DNA of 64,000 nt from a virus. The DNA lies in the IMG/VR virus record IMGVR_UViG_3300046820_001584, positions 1-64,000 of that record; one strand, given 5' to 3'. A program made the translations under genes and the position numbers. The notes under the pieces were generated by a model, which saw only the letters and a list, made by a program, of their open reading frames with translations, did not search any database and was not told where the DNA came from. Below, piece by piece: positions 15,364 to 23,944 of the stretch (the first letter of the stretch is position 1; each line of letters begins with the position of its first letter).

Positions 15364-15740
15364 TAGTGTTTGTATATAGGGCTATCATGATCAATATCCC
15401 CAACCTTTGTTTGATTTCTAGCACAGATATAAGCAACAAGATCTGCTGGGTGATCATTATCCATAAGGTATCGCAACTCAAATCCCATTTCGTCTGTATC
15501 TGGATTATATGTAACAGCCATTACTGATCCATGTCTATACATAAAATCATTTGGCCAGATTTGCTCTATCTCAATCAATTCCATTAGATTTTTTCTAGGA
15601 ACATTTAGCTTACCATAATGCTCTAATATTGCAGTTAGTGCGTTTGTTCCAGCCAACTGATCAGAAATTTTTTCATTTATTTCAGCATCTTCTTGCGATA
15701 TCCAATAACCGCCCTCATACACTACATCGTGATCTTTCAT
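15363..15740 (-). CDS. Hypothetical protein (paralogue of the 15807 gene)
   Basis: 125 residues, no known family. The segment ALTAILEHYGKLNVPRKNL and the later VTYNPDTDEMGFELRY are echoed by the adjacent upstream gene (VAAIENLGEISLPVSSFL; VDYNESDQTFSFKL), so the two look like paralogues. It probably forms a small alpha/beta fold. Its stop overlaps the recA-like start, so the two are co-translated. Confidence 0.62.
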   Translation of the reverse strand: MKDHDVVYEGGYWISQEDAEINEKISDQLAGTNALTAILEHYGKLNVPRKNLMELIEIEQIWPNDFMYRHGSVMAVTYNPDTDEMGFELRYLMDNDHPADLVAYICARNQTKVGDIDHDSPIYKH

Positions 15741-15806
15741 TTTTGCTCTTTTCTCTTATATGTAATAGTATACCATTTAAAATAACGGCTGTGAAGCCTA
15801 TTTAAA

Positions 15807-16004
15807 TTAATCTTTTTGCTTTAGTTTAAAGCTAAATGTTTGATCAGATTCATTATAATCTACCTGTAACTCTTTATCCTCATTGGTTGCATTTAAAAAA
15901 CTTGAAACTGGCAGCGAAATTTCTCCAAGATTTTCAATTGCAGCAACAAGAATTTTAGCAATATTTAACTGTGCATATACATCTTCAATTTTTACATCGC
16001 TCAT
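15807..16004 (-). CDS. Hypothetical protein (short paralogue)
   Basis: 65 residues sharing the helix-Gly-Pro helix and the YN...F.L strand pattern with the 125-residue neighbour, but lacking its N-terminal extension. Its ATG overlaps the DNA polymerase stop (ATGA). The 66-base gap after it contains a possible extended -10 (TGG TATACT) for the next gene. Confidence 0.58.
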   Translation of the reverse strand: MSDVKIEDVYAQLNIAKILVAAIENLGEISLPVSSFLNATNEDKELQVDYNESDQTFSFKLKQKD

Positions 16005-19000
16005 TTTATTTCCTTTACATTCATAGTTCCATCATCTAGTTTTGATAGAACAACCTTACACTTCATTCCCTCACGCATTTTTGCAAGAGTCATCTTATAC
16101 ATAGTTGGGAAAGCGATGGCTCTAGTTAACTCTTTATTTCTATTTGACAATACTATGTGGCTCATAGTCTTTCCAGCTTTTGTTACATATGGAGTAAAGT
16201 TTACCACAATATACTCGTCTTCTTCAAGGTCGTACTCTTTGCGATATAGGTAGTCAACAAACATATCATTTGATGAAGGATCTATATCTGAAACCTTTAT
16301 GTATCTTGCAATTCTATTGTCTCCAACAAGAATGAAGTACATTTGGCCAACTTCAATTTGTGTTTGTTCATTATGGAAAAGTCCAATTGATCCAGTCTCA
16401 TCTACAATTTCTACTCTTGCCCAGCCAGTTCCACGTTTAATTCCTTTTACCATTCCAAACATAACAAAAGAGCCTAGGTCATCAAACTCTTCAATTGGCC
16501 TAGCTTGAGCTTTAACTCTTGGTGGAATACCCTCTAGGTTAAATGTTGGTATTCCTAGATACTCATAGTAATTATCTTTTTCATTTCCGCTTCTAGGATT
16601 ATCTTTAAATGCTGCTGCGCCAATTGCATTGAGTGAACTGATTGCTCTGCTATTTATACCACTTCCTTTGGCTGAAGCAATAGATATGAAGTGATCATAG
16701 TTAGTGTATGGTCTGCTATCAATAATCTTATTAGCAATGTTGTCGGATATAAATTTAACTTCAGATAGCCCAAAACGAATAGCATTTTCCTGAAGTGAAA
16801 AGTCTAGTCCTGACTCATTAATATGAGGAAGTAATACCTTTAGTCCTAATCTCTTAGACTCAATTAAGTATTCCGTTCTAGCATCTTTATCGTTTTCATT
16901 TTTAAGAATTGAAAACATAAACTCAAGTGGATAATAAAACTTAAGCCAAGCAGTATAATAACTAAGCATAGAGTAAGCAACAGCATGGGAGCGGTTAAAA
17001 GAATAACCAGCATGCGCTTCAAAATCGTGCCATAACGCCTCTGCTTTTTTCTTAGTAATGTGCTCTGAAGCCCCAGCAACAAACCTATCTTTGAACTGGT
17101 CAAATTCTTTCGCATCTTTTTTCTTTCCAATAATCTTGCGGACCTTATCAGCCTCTGCCCAAGTCATACCGCCCAAATGTACGCATGCTTGCATAACTTG
17201 CTCTTGATATATAATAACACCATAAGTATTCTCGGTAAAAGGCTTCATGATTGTGTGCATATAGTCTACAGCCTCATTGCCATGCTTACGCTTAATGTAT
17301 GCAGCACCAACTGTATTCATAGCTCCTGGTCTTACAAGTGCATTAGATGCAACTAGATCCTCAAACTTATCTGTTCCCATCTTGATAAGTAGGTTGGTGT
17401 ACGGTGTTGCTTCAGCCTGGAATACTCCTTTAGTAAATCCTTCGCTAAGCATTTTATAAACCTCTGGGTCATCAAGCGTTAGGTCAGAAAGTATAATGTC
17501 TTTACCAGTTCTAGATTTAATTGATTTAAGGGTATCAGAAATCACAGATAAGGTCTTAAGTCCTAGTGCATCTAGTTTAATAAGACCTATATCTGCAACC
17601 GTATCCATATCGTATGCGACGACAGGAATTCTTCCTGATACTTTGTCTTGTGCATCTTCTCTTGATTCAACTGGAGCAAACTTTCTTAGGTCGTCCTTTG
17701 CTACAACAACTCCTGCAGCATGAACTCCAACAGATCTAATTCTTCCACGAAGCCTGTCTGCAAGCCACACAACTTCGGGGTACTTAGCTCTAAACTCTTT
17801 TGTATTTGGAGAAGAAATAAAATCTTCAAACGTGTCAATGGATTTCATTGCACGATTAACTTCTTGAAGCGGAACCATAAAAATTCTTGCTGCATCACGA
17901 ATTACACCCTTATCTTTAAAATAAGTGTAGGTGGAAATAGATGCTACGTGTTTAAACTTTTTCTTTAAATATTCTTTTACTTCTTTACGTCGTCGATCTT
18001 CAAAGTCCGTGTCAATATCTGGGAAGTCATTGCGCTCTGGATTAATAAATCTAAAAAACAAAAGGTTATATTTAATTGGATCAACATCTGTTATTCCTAA
18101 TGAGTAACATACAAGTGAGCCTGCTGCAGAACCACGACCAGGACCAACACGGATATCATTAGTTTTAGCCCAATCAATCATATCTGCAATTACTAAAAAG
18201 TAAGAAGCAAAACTTTTAGATGCAATTACTGAAAGCTCTTCTTCAACTCTATCAATATAAGCTTTATCCCCTGCAAAACCAAGTTTATCTAAGCCAGCAT
18301 ACGCCATCTCACGAAGCTTATCATCTGCATCTGTTTTTGGAACTGGAAGAAGGTCCAGACCTTGATGAAAATCGTATTCTTCAATTTTGTTTTGAATCTC
18401 CATTGTATTCTCATATATGTCTGTACGAGTAATACCAGCAGCATTAAAGTCTGCCTCAATCTCTGATCTAGATTGAATAAATAAATTGTAATCTTGAAAA
18501 GAAATTCTACGGTCTGGGTAAAGGTAGTTAAATCTTTCCATCATGTCTTTAATATTTCGTGACATTTCAAAGTCTGAATCTTTATCAATCTTAGGCGATG
18601 TTGATAGAATGAGAAGTGCTTCCTCTAAAACCCTATCTTCTTCTTTTGCAAAGTGAGCATCACCTGTTGCTACCGCTTTAATTTTAAGCTTATCTGCTAA
18701 TTCTAAAAGGGCAGAGTTGATCTCCACAGGGTTATGTGATTGCACTTCCACATAAAAATCTTGTCCGAAAGTTTTCTTAAACCCTTTGAGAAGAAGCTCA
18801 GCCTCTTCCATGTTACCTTTATCGATAGCCTTACTAATGAGTCCATTAAGACATCCGCTGAGAACGATAATACCTTCGCTATAATCATTTAAAACCTCTC
18901 TGTCAATACGTGGCTTGTGATAAAAGCCTTCGTTCCAAGCAAGCTCTTGTAGAATATTTATATTCTCCAACCCCTTTTTATTTTTCGCTAGCAAAATAAT

Positions 19001-19270
19001 ATGGTTATACGCTTGAATCGACTTATCTGTTTTAGAAGATCTATCAAACCTATCGGTTGGAGAAATGTACGCCTCAACACCAAGAATTGGCTTAATGCCA
19101 ATTTCCTTTGCGGCAATCTGCATATCTCTGTGTGACGAGAGAGTACCATGGTCTGTGATTGCAATCGCAGTTTGTCCAGCATCTAACGCTGCTTGACATA
19201 ATTCTTTAGGTGAATTTAGTCCATCCATTAATGAATAGTATGAATGAACATGTAGGTGTGTAAAGCTCAT
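16001..19270 (-). CDS. dnaE: DNA polymerase III alpha subunit (DnaE-type)
   Basis: 1089 residues from ATG 19270, whose A is shared with the TAA of the upstream gene (TAATG); the extra six codons upstream are not needed. An N-terminal PHP domain is intact (THLHVHSYYS, AITDHGT, GVEAY, ATGDAH). The C-family polymerase active site shows GPGRGSAAGS (about 376-385) and PDIDTDF (417-423). Fingers and an OB-like C-terminal region follow. It replicates the phage genome independently of the host catalytic subunit. No separate proofreading exonuclease is seen in the window; PHP may proofread. Confidence 0.93.
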   Translation of the reverse strand: MSFTHLHVHSYYSLMDGLNSPKELCQAALDAGQTAIAITDHGTLSSHRDMQIAAKEIGIKPILGVEAYISPTDRFDRSSKTDKSIQAYNHIILLAKNKKGLENINILQELAWNEGFYHKPRIDREVLNDYSEGIIVLSGCLNGLISKAIDKGNMEEAELLLKGFKKTFGQDFYVEVQSHNPVEINSALLELADKLKIKAVATGDAHFAKEEDRVLEEALLILSTSPKIDKDSDFEMSRNIKDMMERFNYLYPDRRISFQDYNLFIQSRSEIEADFNAAGITRTDIYENTMEIQNKIEEYDFHQGLDLLPVPKTDADDKLREMAYAGLDKLGFAGDKAYIDRVEEELSVIASKSFASYFLVIADMIDWAKTNDIRVGPGRGSAAGSLVCYSLGITDVDPIKYNLLFFRFINPERNDFPDIDTDFEDRRRKEVKEYLKKKFKHVASISTYTYFKDKGVIRDAARIFMVPLQEVNRAMKSIDTFEDFISSPNTKEFRAKYPEVVWLADRLRGRIRSVGVHAAGVVVAKDDLRKFAPVESREDAQDKVSGRIPVVAYDMDTVADIGLIKLDALGLKTLSVISDTLKSIKSRTGKDIILSDLTLDDPEVYKMLSEGFTKGVFQAEATPYTNLLIKMGTDKFEDLVASNALVRPGAMNTVGAAYIKRKHGNEAVDYMHTIMKPFTENTYGVIIYQEQVMQACVHLGGMTWAEADKVRKIIGKKKDAKEFDQFKDRFVAGASEHITKKKAEALWHDFEAHAGYSFNRSHAVAYSMLSYYTAWLKFYYPLEFMFSILKNENDKDARTEYLIESKRLGLKVLLPHINESGLDFSLQENAIRFGLSEVKFISDNIANKIIDSRPYTNYDHFISIASAKGSGINSRAISSLNAIGAAAFKDNPRSGNEKDNYYEYLGIPTFNLEGIPPRVKAQARPIEEFDDLGSFVMFGMVKGIKRGTGWARVEIVDETGSIGLFHNEQTQIEVGQMYFILVGDNRIARYIKVSDIDPSSNDMFVDYLYRKEYDLEEDEYIVVNFTPYVTKAGKTMSHIVLSNRNKELTRAIAFPTMYKMTLAKMREGMKCKVVLSKLDDGTMNVKEIK

Positions 19271-19476
19271 TAGTATCCGCCCATGCATTCGTTTCGTGTA
19301 TGATAAAGTCTAATCTTTGTCATAGTCTTTTTATTTGGAGCGTATAAATCTTCTCCACAACACGCTGCCTTCAGGTGCCATTCTTTTGCAAAGAAATCAT
19401 ATAGCATGCCTTTATAGTCTCTATACTTATTTGCTACAAAAGTATCAAACGGGTCTGGTATTTCGTATGAGATCAT
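19270..19476 (-). CDS. Hypothetical protein
   Basis: 68 residues, not recognised. The sequence KEWHLKAACCGEDLYAP recalls the start of a WhiB iron-sulphur domain, but the CxxCx5C triplet needed for that family is absent, so the link is weak. It is coupled to the polymerase gene by TAATG and is preceded by a hairpin that probably ends the SSB transcript. Confidence 0.55.
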   Translation of the reverse strand: MISYEIPDPFDTFVANKYRDYKGMLYDFFAKEWHLKAACCGEDLYAPNKKTMTKIRLYHTRNECMGGY

Positions 19477-19499
19477 TATGTTATTCTACTAAATAAAGC

Positions 19500-19523
19500 A
19501 GGGGCAGTCAATAGACTGCCCCT
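19500..19523 (-). terminator. Hairpin after the SSB-like gene
   Basis: A 10-bp perfect stem (AGGGGCAGTC/GACTGCCCCT) with a 4-base loop, followed on the minus strand by GCTTTATTT. It sits between the SSB-like stop and the next start. The T-run is interrupted, so termination may be partial, separating highly expressed SSB from the polymerase. Confidence 0.6.
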
Positions 19524-19535
19524 TGCAATAAATAT

Positions 19536-20213
19536 TTACCAGACTAAATTACTGTCTGACTCTGAGGCAGCAGATGCTTCTTGGCTTCCGCCTTCTCCAT
19601 TGAAGAATGCTTCTTGTTCGGTGTAAGGCAGATCACGAATAGCAGTTGTCTCTAAGTCATACAGCTCAAGTGCTGATGAATCAAATGGTGCTTCATCTTT
19701 AGCTAAAGGAATGATTGTATAGCTTGTATCTGTCTTTGTGCCAGTGCGCTTAATGCGCCACATTAGATTACTAATTGAACCCATTTCTCCAGCATACTCA
19801 ATAAGAGTTGGTGTGATTGTTTTACCGCTTGAACCTTGAGAAAGAATTGCTACATACGGCTCTTCTTTACCATCATCAATAAGTACGTTCATGTAAAGTC
19901 GTGAACGACCCTTCCATCCCGCTTTATAATCCTTGCGATGTTGTTCGCAACCGTAGCACTTGCCTTGATCTTCCATTGAACATAGTGCCTTGCGCTTGTA
20001 GTCTTTAGGGTTAGTGTGCTCGACGGCAATAAAACCCAAACCATTTTTTTCGTTGTACATCGGTGAGTCTGGATCTAGTTCCTGCAAGAAGCGAACCTTT
20101 ACGCTTTCTGCATCCTCTAGCTTTGCCCAACGTGCTTTTGTTCCGTCACCTTCACTGTATGAAGGCTTGTCCATTACTTGATTTAAACCTTTTAGGCCTT
20201 TAACGATACCCAT
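19536..20213 (-). CDS. gp32-like single-stranded DNA-binding protein
   Basis: 225 residues. A basic N-terminus, a zinc-binding segment CSMEDQGKCYGCEQH (three Cys and one His in the spacing of T4 gp32), an OB-like strand region (SRLYMNVLIDD), and an acidic Ser/Asp-rich tail ending in DSNLVW. Such tails recruit replication partners. It lies between primase and polymerase and has its own leader with AAGGAG. It would coat ssDNA at forks and recombination intermediates. Confidence 0.75.
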   Translation of the reverse strand: MGIVKGLKGLNQVMDKPSYSEGDGTKARWAKLEDAESVKVRFLQELDPDSPMYNEKNGLGFIAVEHTNPKDYKRKALCSMEDQGKCYGCEQHRKDYKAGWKGRSRLYMNVLIDDGKEEPYVAILSQGSSGKTITPTLIEYAGEMGSISNLMWRIKRTGTKTDTSYTIIPLAKDEAPFDSSALELYDLETTAIRDLPYTEQEAFFNGEGGSQEASAASESDSNLVW

Positions 20214-20267
20214 TGTATCTCCTTATTGTATAGTTGATGGTGTAAATCCATCTGTTGTTTTAGTATA

Positions 20268-21263
20268 TCATATCCATGAGCGATATTCAATATCTGATAC
20301 GGATTTTTTTATGCATGCTTTTATTTCTTCTTCCGTTAAATCACCAGCATCCTTAGCCTTATTTGGGTATATCTCACGATATCCAAAAGAAGCCCAAGAA
20401 ATATCTTTATTTCGCAATTTGCTAGAAATAGATTTTCCTAGCTCTCTACCAGCCTCATCAGCATCAGTCATTATTATTATCTTGTTAAAGTGTCTATTTA
20501 ATAAAGACTGTTGCTCATTAGATAAAAATCCACCTAGTGTTGCAACAACATTTGGGAAACCAGCCTGATGAATCCTTATTGCATCAAAATTAGATTCGCA
20601 AACTATGACCTGGTCTCCAATCTTTTTTGCCCTATGTATATTAAATAAAGTTTTGCTTTTTGGCAAACTAGTGCTATTTTTAAAAGTCTTTCCTTCGATA
20701 GATCTTCCAACTATTCCAATTGGAATTCCGTCTGGACTATGTACGGGAGTAACAACCATATTCATGGCTGGTGAATACCCAAGACTAAAATGTTTCATAG
20801 ACTCTACATTAATTCCTCTTGATTGAAGATACGTTCTAGCGTTACTGTTGCCAGCAAGGTCTGCGTGTAGTCTATCTAAAGTATCTTGTGAAAACTCTTC
20901 AAATGTTGGCTTCTCTTCAAGCATCTCTTCCATGATCTCGTCAAAGTTATTTAAGGCTTCTGTTTCTTTGGCTGCGATTAATCGTAAAGACTGAAAATCA
21001 TTTTTGTGCATAGTACGTTTAATTAAATCTATTAGTGTTCCAGTTTCTCCACATGCAGGATTAAAGCATATAAATGCTCCAGATGTTTGGCTTACGCTAA
21101 AGCTAGATGTATGTCTATTAGAATGAAATGGACAGTAGCATAGAAAGTCGTTGCCTGTCTCACCAACAATATTCAATCCAATTTCTTTTAGGACTGACTT
21201 AATGTGGCTTGGGGCATATTCCTTGGTATCAATTTGTTTTGAGTTGTACCCTCTAATTGCCAT
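20268..21263 (-). CDS. dnaG: DnaG-like primase
   Basis: 331 residues from ATG 21263; the longer reading from 21314 would overlap the upstream gene by 127 bases rather than 76. A CHC2 zinc finger is at about 44-71 (CPFH ... CFNPAC). A TOPRIM domain follows: VIVCESNFDAI with the catalytic Glu, and IIIMTDADEAG with the DxD metal site. It is shorter than bacterial DnaG (about 600) and lacks the C-terminal helicase-interaction domain. It makes RNA primers with the DnaB-like helicase next to it. Confidence 0.87.
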   Translation of the reverse strand: MAIRGYNSKQIDTKEYAPSHIKSVLKEIGLNIVGETGNDFLCYCPFHSNRHTSSFSVSQTSGAFICFNPACGETGTLIDLIKRTMHKNDFQSLRLIAAKETEALNNFDEIMEEMLEEKPTFEEFSQDTLDRLHADLAGNSNARTYLQSRGINVESMKHFSLGYSPAMNMVVTPVHSPDGIPIGIVGRSIEGKTFKNSTSLPKSKTLFNIHRAKKIGDQVIVCESNFDAIRIHQAGFPNVVATLGGFLSNEQQSLLNRHFNKIIIMTDADEAGRELGKSISSKLRNKDISWASFGYREIYPNKAKDAGDLTEEEIKACIKKSVSDIEYRSWI

Positions 21264-21490
21264 GCCTTCTTCTTTCCTACGTATATACCATGGAGGGTCA
21301 TTAAGAACTTCCATGTTTCACCATTAAACTCTATTGAAAATGCTGGGTCTATATCTAATACTCTTACATACCCTTTGCCACGCATATCTTGGATCAAAAG
21401 GTTTTCATATTGAGGCCTTAGACTTATAAGCTGAGAGTTGTCATAAAACTGTACCTCAATTTGAAATCTTTTAATTCTTTTGTGCGTCAT
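21188..21490 (-). CDS. Hypothetical protein overlapping the primase start
   Basis: 100 residues from ATG 21490, which overlaps the helicase stop by 20 bases. The coding signal is good: QLISLRPQYENLLI, GYVRVLDIDPAFSIE and LHGIYVGKKKAWQLEG look like a conserved beta-rich protein. Its last 25 codons share DNA with the primase N-terminus in another frame. I do not recognise the family. Location points to replication. Confidence 0.6.
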   Translation of the reverse strand: MTHKRIKRFQIEVQFYDNSQLISLRPQYENLLIQDMRGKGYVRVLDIDPAFSIEFNGETWKFLMTLHGIYVGKKKAWQLEGTTQNKLIPRNMPQATLSQS

Positions 21491-22718
21491 CTGCAAATGG
21501 ATTTTCGTAAATTTCTTTAACAATACCTCTATTGATATCCCAATCTAAGAATACACCGAAGTCATGTCCGTGTCTATTCTTTCTAGAAACAATTTCAATC
21601 ATGTCTGTGCCTTTATACTTATGGATAGCCATAGCCATATCAGCATCGTACTCAATTGCCTTTGACCAAGCAACCTGGCTCATCATTGGTGGATTATCTT
21701 GATCAGTGATATCATCTGCAGTCGCAGCTGTAATATCAATAATAGGAATATTATTTCTAACTGCCAAGTTTTTAAACTCACGAGAAATATTCATGTTGCG
21801 TTCTGTTGGCGCCTTTGAATTATTATTGTCTGTAAACAGCTGATGATAATCAAGAATAACAATATCGGGCTTGTGCTGATCTATCTTGGCCTGAATAGCA
21901 TTTGGAGTTACATTGCCAGAGCCTTCATTTGACACCAAGATAAACTTATTCTTGTCCGCAAACTTCTTTCCCGACCAAGTTCTGAAATCATCAATATTGA
22001 TATCACCCTTTGCAAAATCGCTAGCCTTAAATAGACCAGATCCCAGCATAGTATAAATTCTGTCACGCATATTCTCTGGAGTCATTTCAAGTGAAACAAT
22101 CATAGGCTTAAATCCCTGCTCCCAAGCCTTACAGGCTAGATATGATGTAAACCATGTCTTACCACGTCCTGGCCAGCCAATAGCCACTATAAGGTGCCCT
22201 GGAGCCATTCCAGTAGGGTATGCAAGGTCGATGGACTGGAAACCAGTCTTAATGCCTGGGGAGCCACCCATCTCGGCTGTACGGACCTTCAGAGCCTCTA
22301 AATGCTTAATAGCGTTATCTGCATCAGTTACGTCTAGGTCACGGACATTATTAGTATATTTATTTAAACTAGATAGTTGAGACTGAAGCTCACCGATCAC
22401 CCTTGAAGCGGCATCTTCTTTTAGCATTGAGCCACCACGAATTAAAATACTCTTTAGTCTGCTAGACAAGAATTCATTTTTTAAATTATCTAAGTAATAT
22501 GCCGTTTCAGCATTTGCATTTAGATCTGGCTCAAAGTCTTTAAACTTTTCCTGGAGAATTCCAACCTCTGGTATAGCCTTAAACTTATTATAATATGATT
22601 TTAAACCTTCCCAAACATCTCCGTGAGAAGTAAACAGTTCATCTACATTTTCAGCCATAACAGTACTTATGTCTTTGTTTTTGCAGATAGCAGAAATTAA
22701 TGTTGCTTCTGTATTCAT
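21471..22718 (-). CDS. dnaB: DnaB-like replicative helicase
   Basis: 415 residues. An N-terminal helical region (1-120) precedes a RecA-type motor: Walker A GWPGRGKTWF (181-190), Walker B DIVILDYHQL (Asp290), and an RxxxEYDADM/MIEIVSRKNRHG region typical of the DnaB C-terminal core. It unwinds the fork. The motor is complete though the protein is slightly shorter than bacterial DnaB. It is coupled by ATGA to the small gene upstream. Confidence 0.88.
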   Translation of the reverse strand: MNTEATLISAICKNKDISTVMAENVDELFTSHGDVWEGLKSYYNKFKAIPEVGILQEKFKDFEPDLNANAETAYYLDNLKNEFLSSRLKSILIRGGSMLKEDAASRVIGELQSQLSSLNKYTNNVRDLDVTDADNAIKHLEALKVRTAEMGGSPGIKTGFQSIDLAYPTGMAPGHLIVAIGWPGRGKTWFTSYLACKAWEQGFKPMIVSLEMTPENMRDRIYTMLGSGLFKASDFAKGDINIDDFRTWSGKKFADKNKFILVSNEGSGNVTPNAIQAKIDQHKPDIVILDYHQLFTDNNNSKAPTERNMNISREFKNLAVRNNIPIIDITAATADDITDQDNPPMMSQVAWSKAIEYDADMAMAIHKYKGTDMIEIVSRKNRHGHDFGVFLDWDINRGIVKEIYENPFADDAQKN

Positions 22719-23035
22719 AGTCCGCCTTCTTCCACCATCTTCTTAGTAGCCTCTCGAAGTAAGCGGCGTGTCTCAAAATCTTTCTGTAATTCTATTCTAG
22801 CATTATCCATCTTGTCAAAGTTGTAATAGAAAAATTGGAGTGGGTGTCCAGCCTTTTCTAATGTAAAATAGTAATGAAGCAGATCATTAGCTTTTTCAAA
22901 GCCAACGCTGTCAATTACATCCTGCATAGCCCACTTTTCTCTAAATTTATTTATAGTGGCAACCTTGCCATATTTATCCTTGTACAGATTTTGATAGGCT
23001 GTCATAAGAATATAGGGCTCTCTATTATTTGCCAC
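22715..23035 (-). CDS. Small replication-region protein (possible helicase partner)
   Basis: 106 residues, helical. KYGKVATINKFREKWAMQD and a LLHYYFTLEKAGHPLQFFYY segment resemble small phage proteins that sit directly before DnaB-like helicases, but no loader ATPase or other motif is present. Its stop overlaps the helicase start by ATGA, so it is made with helicase. A loader or adaptor role is inference from position. Confidence 0.58.
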   Translation of the reverse strand: MANNREPYILMTAYQNLYKDKYGKVATINKFREKWAMQDVIDSVGFEKANDLLHYYFTLEKAGHPLQFFYYNFDKMDNARIELQKDFETRRLLREATKKMVEEGGL

Positions 23036-23228
23036 TCTTGAGTTCTTCCTCTACCTCGCTTGTTTTTTGAATTAGTTTATTCTCTACAAACGCATACACT
23101 CTTTCGGTAGCAGAGTCAACAGTCTCGCCAGAACGCACATCATCTTCTACTCCAACATTAATTCTAATGCTTTCATAGTTGCCAAGGTTTCTGGTAAAAG
23201 AAAGGTCTACCTTTACTCTTGTTGTCAT
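23025..23228 (-). CDS. Hypothetical protein
   Basis: 67 residues, no recognised family. A strand-rich start (RVKVDLSFTRNLGNYESIRI, then NVGVEDDVR) and a helix (ERVYAFVENKLIQKTSEVEE) suggest a compact alpha/beta fold. It overlaps the next gene by 11 bases and the preceding zinc-finger gene by ATGA. Confidence 0.6.
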   Translation of the reverse strand: MTTRVKVDLSFTRNLGNYESIRINVGVEDDVRSGETVDSATERVYAFVENKLIQKTSEVEEELKSGK

Positions 23229-23338
23229 TTGTGCTCCGCCTTCTTATGTCTAGTTAATGTATCGTTAGCGAATATACCCCAACGAACCTCAATATCTCTT
23301 TTGCAAATATCGCAAGTAACGACTCTACCCTTTTCCAT
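23225..23338 (-). CDS. 37-residue C2H2 zinc-finger protein
   Basis: Cys9 and Cys12 (TCDIC), 18 residues, then His31 and His36 (RHKKAEH) form one C2H2-type finger in a protein of only 37 residues. The start is preceded by a GGC-A-rich stretch, and the TGA overlaps the next ATG (ATGA). A single finger of this size may act with a partner on nucleic acid. Confidence 0.6.
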   Translation of the reverse strand: MEKGRVVTCDICKRDIEVRWGIFANDTLTRHKKAEHK

Positions 23339-23456
23339 CTTTTGCCTTCTTAACTATTACTGGGCCGTTCTTAGAGCTCCAAGATTTCTCTTCTTCTTCT
23401 CTTCTACGTTTTTTAGCAGCACCTGACTCAAGCTTATAAATAGCGTTATAACTCAT
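23325..23456 (-). CDS. 43-residue charged hypothetical protein
   Basis: The ATG overlaps the stop of the HTH gene (ATGA); its TAG is 14 bases inside the next gene. It is very charged: KKRRREEEEKSWSSK in the middle, then VIVKKAKDGKG. Likely disordered or a single helix. No function is recognised. Couplings at both ends support expression. Confidence 0.55.
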   Translation of the reverse strand: MSYNAIYKLESGAAKKRRREEEEKSWSSKNGPVIVKKAKDGKG

Positions 23457-23929
23457 TGATCTGCCTTCCATACTGGAACAAAACCGCTGTCTGTCTTAGT
23501 ATACAATATAAAGCTGTGTTTGAGAAGAGCTAGTAATTCGGCTTTAGATGGTACGTTTTTAGAGTGACCTGATTCTAATATATATTCATGCAAGTCTAAT
23601 ATATCTTTTTCGCTAAACATATATTTATACCATCTATCTTCTGAAATATTCCCTATGGGATATATCTTTTGAGGAGACTTAATCTTTCCTTCTAGTATAT
23701 AATCCTGTACTGTAACCCTATGCTTATTAAGCATAGATGCTACCTGTGCAATACTATATGCGTTTCCCATATTCTTTTTTACCTCTGAGTATGGATACAG
23801 CATTCTTTTTTTATCTATATAAGACCAGGCAATTAATTGATCTTTAGCTCTAGATGAACTAATTATCTTATGAATTTTACCATTTAAGAAAAAATACTTT
23901 ATATCTTTCTTTAACTTTTTGTTATTCAT
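23453..23929 (-). CDS. MerR/excisionase-like HTH DNA-binding protein
   Basis: 158 residues. A winged-helix-like HTH at about 56-90 (AYSIAQVASMLNKHRVTVQD then YILEGKIKSP) resembles phage excisionase/MerR-type binders. Regions either side are basic and helical. It may regulate the early operon, or be a replication-origin binder, since it sits at the head of the helicase-primase genes. Which of these cannot be decided. Confidence 0.65.
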   Translation of the reverse strand: MNNKKLKKDIKYFFLNGKIHKIISSSRAKDQLIAWSYIDKKRMLYPYSEVKKNMGNAYSIAQVASMLNKHRVTVQDYILEGKIKSPQKIYPIGNISEDRWYKYMFSEKDILDLHEYILESGHSKNVPSKAELLALLKHSFILYTKTDSGFVPVWKADQ

Positions 23930-23944
23930 TTGCCCGCCAAACTT

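Noticed and set aside
19270-19476. WhiB-like transcription factor
   Set aside because: The CxxCx5C cluster is missing, only the AACxGxD start resembles it.
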